NCBI RefSeq assembly: GCF_039631355.1
Contig: NZ_JBDIVF010000005.1
Span: forward strand, 1-64,000
DNA from: Uliginosibacterium paludis
Lineage (GTDB): Bacteria > Pseudomonadota > Gammaproteobacteria > Burkholderiales > Rhodocyclaceae
Direction: 5' to 3'
Length of the DNA: 64,000 nucleotides
This document shows positions 8,234 to 16,697 of this stretch, piece by piece. The notes below the pieces were generated by a model. That model was given only the letters and a program-made list of their open reading frames with translations, did no database searches and was not told the origin of the DNA. The position numbers and the translations under genes were made by a program. How positions within the stretch are numbered: the first letter of the stretch is position 1; every line of letters starts with the position of its first letter.

Positions 8234-9406
8234 TCACCGGATCTTGCCTGATTTCCTGAAGCCGTTCCCGGCCGTCATGGCGAGCGGCGGCTGGCGCACC
8301 GGATTGTGCGCGTCGAGTTCGTCGATGTATTGCGCCATGCCCAGGGCTTCGCGTTCGAGGAAGCGGGCGATGGCTTCGCGGAAACGTGGCTCGGCAATCC
8401 AGTGTCGCGACTGCGTAGCGACCGGCTCCAGGCCGCGGGCCAGCTTGTGTTCGCCCTGCGCGCCGCCTTCGAAGCGTGCGATGCCGTGAGCGATCGCGTA
8501 GTCGATGGGCGCGTAGTAGCAGGCTTCGAAGTGCAGGCAGCTCACCTCGCGCAGTGCGCCCCAGTAGCGGCCATAGAGCGTGTCGTGGTCGCGCAGCAGG
8601 AGGCTGGCGGCGATGTCTTCATCCTGCTGGCGGGCAATCAGCAGCACGCAGTGAGCGGGCAGCGACCGGCCCAGGCGCTGGAAGAAGTCGAGATTCAGAT
8701 AGGGGGCGGAGTGGTGCAGCGCGTAGGTGCGCTCATAGCAACGGGTGAAGAACGCCCAGTGCTCCGGCTCAATGGCAGCGCCTTCGAGGGTGCGCAGGCT
8801 TACGCCGGCCTCGCGCACATAGCGGCGCTCCTGGCGGATCTTCTTGCGCTTGTCACGGGTCAGCGCGGCGAGGAAGGCGTCGAAGTCCGGATAGCCGCGG
8901 TTCTGCCAGTGGAACTGCACCGCATGCCGCGTGAGGCAACCTGCTTCGTCTGCCCAGGCGAGCTCGTCGGGCTGCGCGAACAGCATGTGGAAGGAGGAAA
9001 GGCCGCTTTGCCGGGCGGATTCGAGCACGCCCTGCAGCAGGGTGCGGCGCGCCTCGGCATTCACCCCCAGCACGCGCTGGCCGGGCACAGGGGTGAAGGG
9101 AATCGCGGCGAGCCATTTCGGGTAGTAGTCGAGGCCGTTGCGCGCATAGGCGTCGGCCCAGGACCAGTCGAACACATACTCGCCCATTGAATGCTGCTTC
9201 AGGTAGAGCGGCATCGCGGCGACGAGCCGGGCCTCGTCCCACAGCGTGGCGTGGGCCGCCTGCCAGCCGCTGCCCGCACCCGTGCAGCCGGCGTCCTCCA
9301 GTGCGGCGAACCAGGCATGGCGCAGGAAGGGCTGATCGCTGCCGGCCAGCCCGTCCCAGGCGTCGGCGGGAATTTCATCGATGCGGGCGTGATGACGCAG
9401 TTCCAT
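8234..9406 (-). CDS. GNAT-fold acyltransferase, DUF482 (peptidogalycan biosynthesis-like) family
   Basis: 390 residues, the usual length for this FemAB-related family. Recognisable segments are the N-terminal FLRHAWFAALEDAGCTG, YVFDWSWADAYARNGLDYYP, the basic stretch RDKRKKIRQERRYVREAGV, LYGRYWGALREVSCLHFEAC and the highly conserved FEGGAQGEHKLARGLEP. The family is soluble and widespread in proteobacteria. Its substrate is not firmly established, although similarity to FemAB suggests aminoacyl transfer. The gene is well separated from its neighbours. Confidence 0.88.
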   Translation of the reverse strand: MELRHHARIDEIPADAWDGLAGSDQPFLRHAWFAALEDAGCTGAGSGWQAAHATLWDEARLVAAMPLYLKQHSMGEYVFDWSWADAYARNGLDYYPKWLAAIPFTPVPGQRVLGVNAEARRTLLQGVLESARQSGLSSFHMLFAQPDELAWADEAGCLTRHAVQFHWQNRGYPDFDAFLAALTRDKRKKIRQERRYVREAGVSLRTLEGAAIEPEHWAFFTRCYERTYALHHSAPYLNLDFFQRLGRSLPAHCVLLIARQQDEDIAASLLLRDHDTLYGRYWGALREVSCLHFEACYYAPIDYAIAHGIARFEGGAQGEHKLARGLEPVATQSRHWIAEPRFREAIARFLEREALGMAQYIDELDAHNPVRQPPLAMTAGNGFRKSGKIR

Positions 9407-9478
9407 GAGGCGGGGCGCAGCGGTTGAGGCGTGACCCGCCGAGCATATCAGCAGCCATGCGCGCTGCGGCGGCGCGCT

Positions 9479-9955
9479 TCAGACTGCAGGGCGCGGAATC
9501 TGGTCGAAGAGCTTCTGCACGACGGCCTTGTCTTCCGGGTCGGCAATGGCCGCGATGGCCTGCTCCGCCCGCTCGAAGGCTTCGCGGTGCAGGGCGGCCT
9601 CGCCGGCAGCATGCGCGGCGTGGGCGTGGATCGCATGCGTGAAAGCGATCTCCCAGTCCGGCGTGGCCGCTTCGCCGAGAAAATAGCGGCGCATGGTCTC
9701 GGCATAGCACAGCGCGCTGGCCCCCAGCCCGGCAGCGGCATGGGCCTGGGCGAGCAGCATGGTGGCGCGCATGTGGTTCAGCGTATTGCCGGCGACCTGC
9801 CAGTGCCAGGCCGATGCATGCGCGGCATCGAGCAGCGCGAGCGGATCGCGCGCGTCAGCCGGCTGCTCGGCGAGGGTCCAGGCCTGGTTGTTGGCCGAGA
9901 TCGCGAAATAGCGGTGCCAGCTCGCCGGCTGGAGGTCTTCCGGAGTTTTTGCCAT
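9479..9955 (-). CDS. Helical protein of unknown function
   Basis: 158 residues, almost entirely alpha-helical and rich in Ala and His, with no signal peptide or membrane helix. The pattern of paired amphipathic helices (DPLALLDAAHASAWHWQVAG, NHMRATMLLAQAHAAAGLGA, FTHAIHAHAAHAAGEAALHR) resembles TPR-like folds. It is divergent from the phasin-like gene across about 170 bases. No function is proposed. Confidence 0.7.
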   Translation of the reverse strand: MAKTPEDLQPASWHRYFAISANNQAWTLAEQPADARDPLALLDAAHASAWHWQVAGNTLNHMRATMLLAQAHAAAGLGASALCYAETMRRYFLGEAATPDWEIAFTHAIHAHAAHAAGEAALHREAFERAEQAIAAIADPEDKAVVQKLFDQIPRPAV

Positions 9956-10127
9956 GTCTTGCCCTCTCTGAATGAATGGACGGCCTGGCCGGGCTCATGC
10001 CCCGGCGCGATGAGGAGCTTAAGCCCCTTCCGACGGGAACGGAACTTGCCGCGTCCGCCCTTCGATGCTTCGATGATCAGCAGGGCGGGCGTGCCGCCGC
10101 GTGCCTCGTCATCACAGGAGAATGCCC

Positions 10128-10565
10128 ATGGCCAGTCGCCGTTCCCATCCATTTACCGTACACGAAGCCCTGCTCGCGAAGAGCCTCGAGCTGGCGCTCG
10201 CGGTGCCGCAGGTCATGGCCCATCGGCTCTGGCGCATGGCGCTGGCCGGGCCGATGCCATCCGCGCGCGACCGGGCGGAATTCCAGCGGATGGGCCTGGA
10301 GAAGCTCGCCGCCTTTTTCGAGTCCTGGCAGGCGATGAGCTGGCAGCTGTGGCAGATCCAGCTGGGAATGCTGGCGAGCCTGATGCGCCTCTGGCAACCG
10401 GGGTGGCCCGGCCCTCAGGCGTTCTCCGGCTCCTTTTTGCAGGAGGCCGTCGCCGGTGTACTGGGCGCGGGCCTCGCGCCGGTGCACCGGCGGGCCAGCG
10501 CAAACGCGCGCCGGCTGGCCCGCAGCCGCACCACGCTCTTTACGCCCCGGCGAATGCGCCGATGA
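10128..10565 (+). CDS. Polyhydroxyalkanoate granule-associated phasin-like protein
   Basis: 145 residues, helical. The segment EVALAVPQVMAHRLWRMALA-like, followed by RDRAEFQRMGLEKLAAFFES, matches the short phasin-like family in which VMxHRxxRM and an RDxxEFxRMxxEK motif are typical. Such proteins coat PHA granules. ATG 10128 is chosen because AGGAG lies 7 bases upstream; an ATG two codons earlier is too close to it. The tail is basic (RRMRR). Its 3' end overlaps the convergent downstream gene by 26 bases. The family call is from motif memory and is moderately sure. Confidence 0.6.
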   Translation: MASRRSHPFTVHEALLAKSLELALAVPQVMAHRLWRMALAGPMPSARDRAEFQRMGLEKLAAFFESWQAMSWQLWQIQLGMLASLMRLWQPGWPGPQAFSGSFLQEAVAGVLGAGLAPVHRRASANARRLARSRTTLFTPRRMRR

Positions 10566-11118
10566 GGGCGAAGATCCAGATCACCGCGCCGATCGCGATC
10601 CATAAATAGTTGGCGCCGCTCAGCTCGCCGTTGCTGCGGCCCTCGGCATCGCCGCAGGCCATGTTGATCTGGCGCTGCGCGTGGGCGAAGAGCGCCAGCA
10701 GCGGCAGCAGGGCGAGCCAGGAAAGGATGTCGGTCAGCGGCGAGCCGACGCCCTTGACCGCCGCGCGGTCCAGCGCCCCGGAGATCAGCAGCATCACCAC
10801 CAGCAGCGTGGCGTGGAGACCGGGGCGCCAGTCCAGCGTCACGCCACGCGACTCGGCATGATCGTGCACGCGGCGGAACAGCGAGTGGACGAAGAAGTAG
10901 TTGAAGAGCGCACGGGCCATCGGCCAGATGTTGTCGTCGGTTGCGTCCCGGTAGTTCTTCCAGTTCCGGTAGAACCAGAAAATCGCATACATGCCCCCGG
11001 TTGCCAGGTAGAGCGTGCTCAGCTTGCTGATCGAAACGATGTAGAAGTCGGCGCGCATGCCGGGCTGATCGGTGTCGGCGACCGGTGCGGCCGGCGGTGC
11101 GTAGAGGTTGTCTGTCAT
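10540..11118 (-). CDS. Multi-pass membrane protein of unknown function
   Basis: 192 residues with about four membrane segments: SKLSTLYLATGGMYAIFWFY, LHATLLVVMLLISGALD, LTDILSWLALLPLLALFAHA and LWIAIGAVIWIFALIGAFAG. The acidic N-terminus (MTDNLYAPPAAPV) and the sequence YAIFWFYRNWKNYRD resemble the DUF4234-like layout. ATG 11118 keeps a 40-base gap from the upstream gene; a longer form would overlap that gene. It is probably co-transcribed with the TPR protein upstream. The function is unknown. Confidence 0.65.
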   Translation of the reverse strand: MTDNLYAPPAAPVADTDQPGMRADFYIVSISKLSTLYLATGGMYAIFWFYRNWKNYRDATDDNIWPMARALFNYFFVHSLFRRVHDHAESRGVTLDWRPGLHATLLVVMLLISGALDRAAVKGVGSPLTDILSWLALLPLLALFAHAQRQINMACGDAEGRSNGELSGANYLWIAIGAVIWIFALIGAFAGA

Positions 11119-11158
11119 GTCTGTGTCATTGGAACGGAAAGAGGGGCGGCGTGCCGGC

Positions 11159-11896
11159 TCAGCCGCGCACGGCCTGGCGGGCGGCCCGGACCCAGTCGTG
11201 CTCGTCTTCGACGGTGGAGGCAAAGCGCTTCGAGTGGGTCAGCAGCTCGTTGAAAACCTGCCTGGCGGCGTCGTGCTGGCCAAGGCTGGCGAGAAAGTCG
11301 CCATAGCGGTAGCGGGCTTCCAGGCCCGAGAACTGCGGGACGAGGGCGCGGAAAGCGGCATGCGCCGCGTCGGTTTCACCCCGGCCGGCGAGGATTCGTG
11401 CGTCGAGCAGGCGGACCTCCATCGGGCGGACTTCCGGTGCGACCGCGCGGAGCCGGGCGACGAGTTGTGCGGCGCGATCCCAGTCCTGCTGCTCGACCCT
11501 GGCGCGGAGCAGTCCGGCCAGGATCTGCCCGTCATCGGCAAAAGCACCGGCGAGGCAGCTCTCGTAGAGGCTTGCCGCCTCCGCGAACATCTGGTGGTTC
11601 ATGCATTCCTGCGCCAGGGCGACGCGGTTGTCCACGCTGCCGCAGATTTCAAGCTCCTCGGCACGGCGCCTGAGATCGGCGTCCGGCTTGAGGGCACGGG
11701 CAATCTTCCGCGCGGTGCGGTTTGCGTTGCGGTGCTCGCGCGAGCCGGGAAAGATCTCGATGAAGTAGTACATCACCGAGCCCATCACCGGAAAGCCCAT
11801 GATGACGAACATCCACCAGTAGGGGCGCCCGGTCCGCAGGGCGTGGAAGGCGAAGCTGAACTGGATCAGCAGTACGAGACCGGCGAGAAGTGGCAT
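11159..11896 (-). CDS. Membrane-anchored TPR protein
   Basis: About 245 residues from the preferred ATG 11896, with a GTG/ATG-rich extension to 11947 possible. Two N-terminal helices (LLAGLVLLIQFSFAFHAL, YWWMFVIMGFPVMGSVMYYF) are followed by a soluble region of helical pairs typical of tetratricopeptide repeats (CMNHQMFAEAASLYESCLAG, RYGDFLASLGQHDAARQVFN). The helices resemble the PLD nuclease N-terminal/cardiolipin synthase leader type. It likely scaffolds other proteins at the membrane. It precedes the four-helix membrane protein on the same strand. Confidence 0.75.
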   Translation of the reverse strand: MPLLAGLVLLIQFSFAFHALRTGRPYWWMFVIMGFPVMGSVMYYFIEIFPGSREHRNANRTARKIARALKPDADLRRRAEELEICGSVDNRVALAQECMNHQMFAEAASLYESCLAGAFADDGQILAGLLRARVEQQDWDRAAQLVARLRAVAPEVRPMEVRLLDARILAGRGETDAAHAAFRALVPQFSGLEARYRYGDFLASLGQHDAARQVFNELLTHSKRFASTVEDEHDWVRAARQAVRG

Positions 11897-12043
11897 GAGC
11901 TGGATTCCGCTTGAAAGTGGTCCGGATGGCAGGTCCGTGACCCGCACGCGAAGGCCGGATGATACTCCAGCGGGAATGCAGATGGCATTTGTCAGGATGC
12001 CGGAGTCATTCTCTGGAGGCTTGATGCTTCCAGGGCTTGTGCT

Positions 12044-13582
12044 TCAGAACTGCTTGACCTCGATGCCCAGCGTCAGGATGCGGTAGGCGATCTGTCGCGG
12101 CGTCATGTTCAGCAGCCGCGCGGCCTTGGCCTGGACCCAGCCGGCCTGCTCGAGCGCGGCGATGACGCGGGTGCGCTCGTCGATGGAGCTGTCTTCCAGA
12201 TCGATGCGGGGGGCAGCGCCGGGCGCGGCCAGAGGCGGGGCGACATCGCGCTGGCGGTCGATGCGGATCAGGCCGACATCGATATGCCCGCTCTCCGACA
12301 TCACCGCGGCGCGCTCCAGGCAGTTCTCCAGCTCTCGCACATTGCCCGGCCAGTTGTACTGCATCAGGCGGGTCACTGCGCTGTCGGAGAGTTCCAGCGG
12401 CCGGCCCTGCGCCTGGCCGATGCGGCTGAGCAGGTGACGCGCGATCTCGGGCACGTCTTCGAGCCGCTCGCGCAGCGCCGGCAGCTTGATCGGCATGACG
12501 TTGAGGCGGAAGTAGAGGTCTTCGCGGAACTTGCCGTGATCGACCGCGTCTTCCAGATCGCGGTGTGTGGCCGCGATCACGCGCACATCCACTTTCACCG
12601 TGCGGCCACCGCCCACCCGCTCCAGTTCGCCTTCCTGCAGCACGCGCAGCAGCTTGGCCTGGAAGGCTGGTGAGATTTCGCCGATCTCGTCGAGAAAGAT
12701 GGTGCCGCCATCGGCCATCTCGAAGCGGCCGCGGCGCTGCGTGACCGCGCCGGTGAAAGCACCTTTCTCATGACCGAAGAGTTCGGATTCGAGCAGGTTC
12801 TCCGGCAGCGAGGCGCAGTTGAGCCGCACATAGGGGCCGCGTGCGCGCGGCGAGTTGTAATGGATGGCGTTGGCAATGAGTTCCTTGCCGGTGCCGGTTT
12901 CGCCGCGAACGAGTACGGTGGTATTCCATTTGGATACCATACGGATCTGCTCGAAGATCCGCCGCATGCCGGCGGAGTGGCCGACCATGTTGTCGAAGCC
13001 GTGCTGGGCCCGCACCGTGCGGCGCAGCGTGTCCCGCTCCTCGGCGATGTTCTTTTTCTCTTCGGCCACATCCAGCGAGAGTTTCACGCTCTGCCCGATG
13101 AGGTTGGCGACCATCTCGGCAAAGCGCGCGCGCACCGCAAGCAGGCCGTCGTCGAGCCGGTTCGGTTGCAGCGCCAGCACGCCCTGCAGGGTGCCGCCGA
13201 CATGGATCGGCGCGGCAATGAAGGGCAGGCGGCGCTCGTAGATGCCCAGCCGGTTGAGGAAGTGCGGATTGGCCGAGACCTGGGGCAGGGCAACCGTCTT
13301 GCCTTCTTCCAGGATCAGCCCCAGCACGCCTTCGCCACTCTGGTAGCGCACCGGTTCGAAGGCTTCGGGTTCGACGCCCTGCACGGCATTGACGACCAGT
13401 TCGCCGGTGACGGCATCGAGCACGCTGATCATGCCGCGGGTGAGGCCGGCGGACTCTTCCAGCACGCGCAGCACTTCCTGCGGGGTCTGCTTCACGTCAA
13501 GCGAGCGCGAGAGGATGACGCTGACTTCGTACAGCGTTTCCATCAGCTTGCGGTTCAGTGCGCCTTCGGCGTCCAGTGCCAT
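12044..13582 (-). CDS. nifA: Nif-specific sigma-54 activator NifA
   Basis: 512 residues. A GAF domain (about 15-165) and a coiled linker lead to an AAA+ sigma-54 activation domain with Walker A GETGTGKE (227-234), the sigma-54 contact loop GAFTGA (274-279) and Walker B FLDEIGE (296-302). A C-terminal Fis-type helix-turn-helix spans about 470-512. Only Cys256 and Cys421 are present in the central and linker regions; the CxxxxC pair of oxygen-sensitive alpha/betaproteobacterial NifA is absent. This fits the NifL-controlled type, and nifL lies 69 bases upstream. The likely targets in this window are the sigma-54 promoters at 15496 and 24304. Confidence 0.95.
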   Translation of the reverse strand: MALDAEGALNRKLMETLYEVSVILSRSLDVKQTPQEVLRVLEESAGLTRGMISVLDAVTGELVVNAVQGVEPEAFEPVRYQSGEGVLGLILEEGKTVALPQVSANPHFLNRLGIYERRLPFIAAPIHVGGTLQGVLALQPNRLDDGLLAVRARFAEMVANLIGQSVKLSLDVAEEKKNIAEERDTLRRTVRAQHGFDNMVGHSAGMRRIFEQIRMVSKWNTTVLVRGETGTGKELIANAIHYNSPRARGPYVRLNCASLPENLLESELFGHEKGAFTGAVTQRRGRFEMADGGTIFLDEIGEISPAFQAKLLRVLQEGELERVGGGRTVKVDVRVIAATHRDLEDAVDHGKFREDLYFRLNVMPIKLPALRERLEDVPEIARHLLSRIGQAQGRPLELSDSAVTRLMQYNWPGNVRELENCLERAAVMSESGHIDVGLIRIDRQRDVAPPLAAPGAAPRIDLEDSSIDERTRVIAALEQAGWVQAKAARLLNMTPRQIAYRILTLGIEVKQF

Positions 13583-13651
13583 GATCTGCCTTCTGCTTCC
13601 ATGTTGCTTCGATCCGCTCGCACGGGGGCGTGCGAGCCGGTGCTGCGTCTC

Positions 13652-15190
13652 TCAGTCCTGCCGGTGCCGCAGGGGCAGCACGACGCGGGCGAGGCAGCCG
13701 CCACGCGGTGCCTCGGCCAGTTCGATATTGCCGCCGTGGTCCACGGCGACCTGCAGCGCTGCGGCGAGCCCGGTACCGAGGTGATTGCCCTGGCGCTTCT
13801 TGGTCGTCCAGAACGGTTCGAAGGCGCGCAGGCGGGATTCGGGGGCGAGGCCGGGGCCACTGTCGGTGATGTCCACCGCGAGGCTGTCACTGGCCGCGTG
13901 CGTGCTGATGGACAGTTCGCGCTGGTTCCAGCCCTTGGTGTTCATGGCCTCGATGGCGTTGTCGACCAGCGCCTTGAGCATGGCGCGCAGCCGGGTCGGC
14001 GAGCCCTGCAGGGCGGGCAGCACGAGTTGCGGGGACCAGCTCACGCTGATGCCGGCGGCGAGGAAGGTCTGCGCCGAGAGGTCGAGCACGTCGCGCACCG
14101 CCTCGTTCATGTTGACCGAGCTGCTCGCGCTGGCCGCGGCTGGCGGCACGGCCGAGCGCAGCGTCTCCAGCACGCTCTGGCCGGCCTTGAGCGCTTCGGC
14201 CAGCGCGGCCTGGGTGGGATCGCAACCCCGCCGGCCCATCATGTTCACGACCGACTCGAGCACATTGAGCGGGCCTTCCATCTGGTAGACCGCCGCGGCC
14301 ATGCTCTCGCGCAGCGCCTGCTGTCGGGCTTCGTCGGCGAGCAGCGCATGCAGGGCGGCCACGCGGGCCTTTTCCTGCTCCATGACCTGACGCGTCACCT
14401 CGCTGGCGACCAGCAGCAGATAGGCCTCGGGGCGCTCATTGTAGAAAGCGTCGGTTTCGTCGTTCGTGCTCGCTACCCAGACGCCGGAGCAGGCATACCA
14501 GCGCGGGTTGCGCCAGTGCGGGCGGTCGAGCCGCACCTGGCGATCGAGAAAGGCGTGGGCGCCCGGCTTGAAGGGGCCGAAGCCGCTGCCGAGCTCGGCG
14601 CGCACGGCTTCAAGCAGCACCGTGGCGGGCTCCTGCATGCGCAGGTCCGACATCAGCGCCTTGTAGGCGTGGTTGTCGAGCAGTACGCGGTCTTCCATGT
14701 TGAGCAGGGCCAGCACCATCGGCGCGCCATCCACCACCGATTCGATCAGCGCCTTCTGGTTGCGCACGGCGCACTCGAGCCGGTGCAGCTCGGTGATGTC
14801 GCGATGCAGACCGAGGTAGTGGCTGATCGCGCCGCTGTCATCGAGCACCGGCGTGATGGTGAGGTCGGCGAGATAGCGCGTGCCGTCCTTGCGGCTGTTG
14901 ACCAGGCGGCCGCTCCAGGGCTGCTTCTGGCTGATGTGCGCCCACAGATCCTTGTAGACCGGCGGCGGCGTGGTGCGGCTGGCCAGCATGCTCTGGTTGC
15001 TGCCCACCGATTCGATCTGGGTGTAGCCGGTCTTGCGGGCAAAAGCCGGATTTACATACTGGATCACCGCGTGCGGATCGGTGATCGAGATCGCGATGTC
15101 TGCCTGCTCCACGGCGGCCCGGAAGAGGTCGGCGGGAACGTCGGAGAGCGGAGCCTTCTTGCGGGGGGGCGATTTTTTCGGGCTGGGCAT
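13652..15190 (-). CDS. nifL: NifL, redox/nitrogen-sensing anti-activator of NifA
   Basis: About 512 residues. PAS1 (about 20-135) matches the flavin-binding NifL PAS (GYTQIESVGSNQSMLASRTT, KQPWSGRLVNSRKDGTRYLA). PAS2 (about 145-265) follows, then a degenerate dimerisation helix with Tyr302 in AAVYQMEGPLNVL where a kinase would have the phospho-His. A GHKL ATPase domain (VDNAIEAM, DSGPG, GTGLAAAL) ends the protein. NifL inhibits NifA by ADP-dependent binding rather than phosphotransfer, consistent with this. No start has a good ribosome-binding site; ATG 15190 is close to PAS1, and 15283, 15301 or TTG 15325 are alternatives. Confidence 0.93.
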   Translation of the reverse strand: MPSPKKSPPRKKAPLSDVPADLFRAAVEQADIAISITDPHAVIQYVNPAFARKTGYTQIESVGSNQSMLASRTTPPPVYKDLWAHISQKQPWSGRLVNSRKDGTRYLADLTITPVLDDSGAISHYLGLHRDITELHRLECAVRNQKALIESVVDGAPMVLALLNMEDRVLLDNHAYKALMSDLRMQEPATVLLEAVRAELGSGFGPFKPGAHAFLDRQVRLDRPHWRNPRWYACSGVWVASTNDETDAFYNERPEAYLLLVASEVTRQVMEQEKARVAALHALLADEARQQALRESMAAAVYQMEGPLNVLESVVNMMGRRGCDPTQAALAEALKAGQSVLETLRSAVPPAAASASSSVNMNEAVRDVLDLSAQTFLAAGISVSWSPQLVLPALQGSPTRLRAMLKALVDNAIEAMNTKGWNQRELSISTHAASDSLAVDITDSGPGLAPESRLRAFEPFWTTKKRQGNHLGTGLAAALQVAVDHGGNIELAEAPRGGCLARVVLPLRHRQD

Positions 15191-15368
15191 GGCAAGCAAT
15201 TCAATCCGTTCGTGCTGCGCGAGGGGAGGCAGGCTCTCACTCCTGCCCGTCCGGGACGACACTTCGTCTGATGCAGATTTCATGCCGTTGTGCTGACGCA
15301 TGCCGATGGAATTGAGCTGGGTCAAATCCCGCCGGACCTGGCGGCCGGACGGTCGTCGGGCGGGGACT

Positions 15369-15384
15369 TGTCGTATCCCCTACA
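15369..15384. promoter_or_regulatory. NifA upstream activator site TGT-N10-ACA
   Basis: A perfect TGT-N10-ACA element lies about 112 bases upstream of the -24 element before rnfA, the normal distance for NifA binding and DNA looping. A near-match (TGT-N10-ACG) follows at 15388-15403. It lies between the divergent nifL and rnfA genes. Confidence 0.75.
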
Positions 15385-15495
15385 GGCTGTCGGAAGCGTG
15401 ACGCGACGGGCGAATTCGCGACATCAGTACGGCATTTCCGCCAAAGCCCGCCGGGGCAAGGCGGCGGCGCACCTTCACGGTGCCGCTGATGCACC

Positions 15496-15511
15496 TGGCA
15501 CGCGCCATGCA
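15496..15511 (+). promoter_or_regulatory. Sigma-54 promoter of the rnf operon
   Basis: TGGCACGCGCCATGCA matches the -24/-12 consensus TGGCAC-N5-TTGC(A/T) with one mismatch (A for the first T of TTGC). It lies 56 bases upstream of the rnfA start. With the upstream activator site and the adjacent nifA it implies NifA-dependent expression of rnf. Confidence 0.8.
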
Positions 15512-15566
15512 CCGGTGGAGCCAGGATGACGCCAGCCGGCGCATCCCCGATAGCCGGAAGAAAGCG

Positions 15567-16148
15567 ATGAGCGAATACCTGATCCTGCTGGTGAGCACCG
15601 CGCTGGTGAACAACGTGGTGATGATGAAGTTTCTCGGTCTGTGTCCCTTCATGGGCGTGTCGAAGCAGCTCGACAGCGCGCTGGGCATGGGCATGGCGAC
15701 CACCTTCGTGATCACCGTGGCCTCGGCGGCGGCCTGGCTGCTGGACCACTTTCTGCTGGCGCCGCTGGGCCTGGAATACCTGCGCATCCTGTCCTTCATC
15801 GTGGTGATTGCGGCCACGGTGCAGTTCATCGAAGCGGTGATCAAGAAGAGCATGCCGGCGCTCTATCGCGCACTGGGCATCTACCTGCCGCTGATCACGA
15901 CCAACTGCGCGGTGCTGGGTCTCGCACTGCTCAATGTGCAGGAAGGCAACGGCTTCCTGAAAACGCTGGTGTATGCCTTCGGCTCCTCGCTGGGCTTCGT
16001 GCTGGTGATGGTGATGTTCGCCGGTCTGCGCGAACGCCTGGCGCTGGCCAAGGTGCCGGAAGCCTTCGAGGGCGTGCCGCTGAGCTTCGTGCTGGCGGGC
16101 CTGCTGGCGATGGCCTTCATGGGCTTTTCCGGCCTCAATTTCGCGTAA
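15567..16148 (+). CDS. rnfA: RnfA, membrane subunit of ion-translocating ferredoxin:NAD oxidoreductase
   Basis: 193 residues, the family length. It has six membrane helices with the family signatures ALVNNVVMMKFLGLCPFMGV near the N-terminus and LPLITTNCAVLGLALLN in the middle; the Cys in each half are the conserved residues that with RnfE coordinate an intramembrane iron centre. In diazotrophs the complex drives electrons to ferredoxin/flavodoxin for nitrogenase. GGAAGAAAG precedes ATG 15567. It is the first gene of a seven-gene operon. Confidence 0.96.
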   Translation: MSEYLILLVSTALVNNVVMMKFLGLCPFMGVSKQLDSALGMGMATTFVITVASAAAWLLDHFLLAPLGLEYLRILSFIVVIAATVQFIEAVIKKSMPALYRALGIYLPLITTNCAVLGLALLNVQEGNGFLKTLVYAFGSSLGFVLVMVMFAGLRERLALAKVPEAFEGVPLSFVLAGLLAMAFMGFSGLNFA

Positions 16149-16158
16149 GGAGCGAGCG

Positions 16159-16683
16159 ATGATCGGCGTTCTGAGTCTGACTTTCCTGGGCCTCTCGCTG
16201 GGCCTGTTGCTGGGCTATGCGGCGAAGGTGTTCGCGGTGGAAGCCGACAGCACCACTGAAGAGTTGCTGGCCATGATGCCCGGCACCAACTGCGGCCAGT
16301 GTGGCCTGGCCGGTTGCAATGCGGCGGCCGAGGCGCTGGTGGCGGGCAGTGCGCCGGCCACGATCTGCCCGGGCGGTGGCGTGGCACTGGCGCAGGCGAT
16401 TGCCGCCAAGCTGGGGCTGGCTCTGGATCTGGACGGCATGGAAGACGCCGGCCCGCAGATGGCGGTGGTCGAGGAAAACATCTGCATCGGCTGCGGCAAG
16501 TGCGTGAAGCACTGCCCCACCGACGCGATTCTGGGGGCTGCCAAGCAGATCCACAGCGTGCTGGATGAGGCCTGCACAGGTTGCGGCGGTTGCACCGACT
16601 GCTGCCCGACCGGCGCGATCGTGCTGCAGCCGGTGCCGCAGAACCTGCGCGACTGGAACTGGGCGCGGCCCGCGTTCGCCTGA
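16159..16683 (+). CDS. rnfB: RnfB, iron-sulfur subunit of the Rnf complex
   Basis: 174 residues. An N-terminal membrane anchor (residues 3-25) is followed by the Fe4S domain CGQCGLAGC (Cys45, 48, 53 and 70) and two classical 4Fe-4S ferredoxin motifs (CIGCGKCVKHCP at 109-120, CTGCGGCTDCCP at 139-150). It passes electrons between the soluble ferredoxin and the membrane complex. It starts 10 bases after rnfA behind AAGGAG. Confidence 0.96.
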   Translation: MIGVLSLTFLGLSLGLLLGYAAKVFAVEADSTTEELLAMMPGTNCGQCGLAGCNAAAEALVAGSAPATICPGGGVALAQAIAAKLGLALDLDGMEDAGPQMAVVEENICIGCGKCVKHCPTDAILGAAKQIHSVLDEACTGCGGCTDCCPTGAIVLQPVPQNLRDWNWARPAFA

Positions 16684-16697
16684 CAGGAGACACAGTG

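Noticed and set aside
12770..15271. 833-codon frame antisense to nifL and nifA
   Set aside because: It is a shadow of strongly supported nif genes; no domain or ribosome-binding site.
15388..15403. Second possible NifA site, TGT-N10-ACG
   Set aside because: One base off the consensus, so it is mentioned only as a near-match to the perfect site at 15369.
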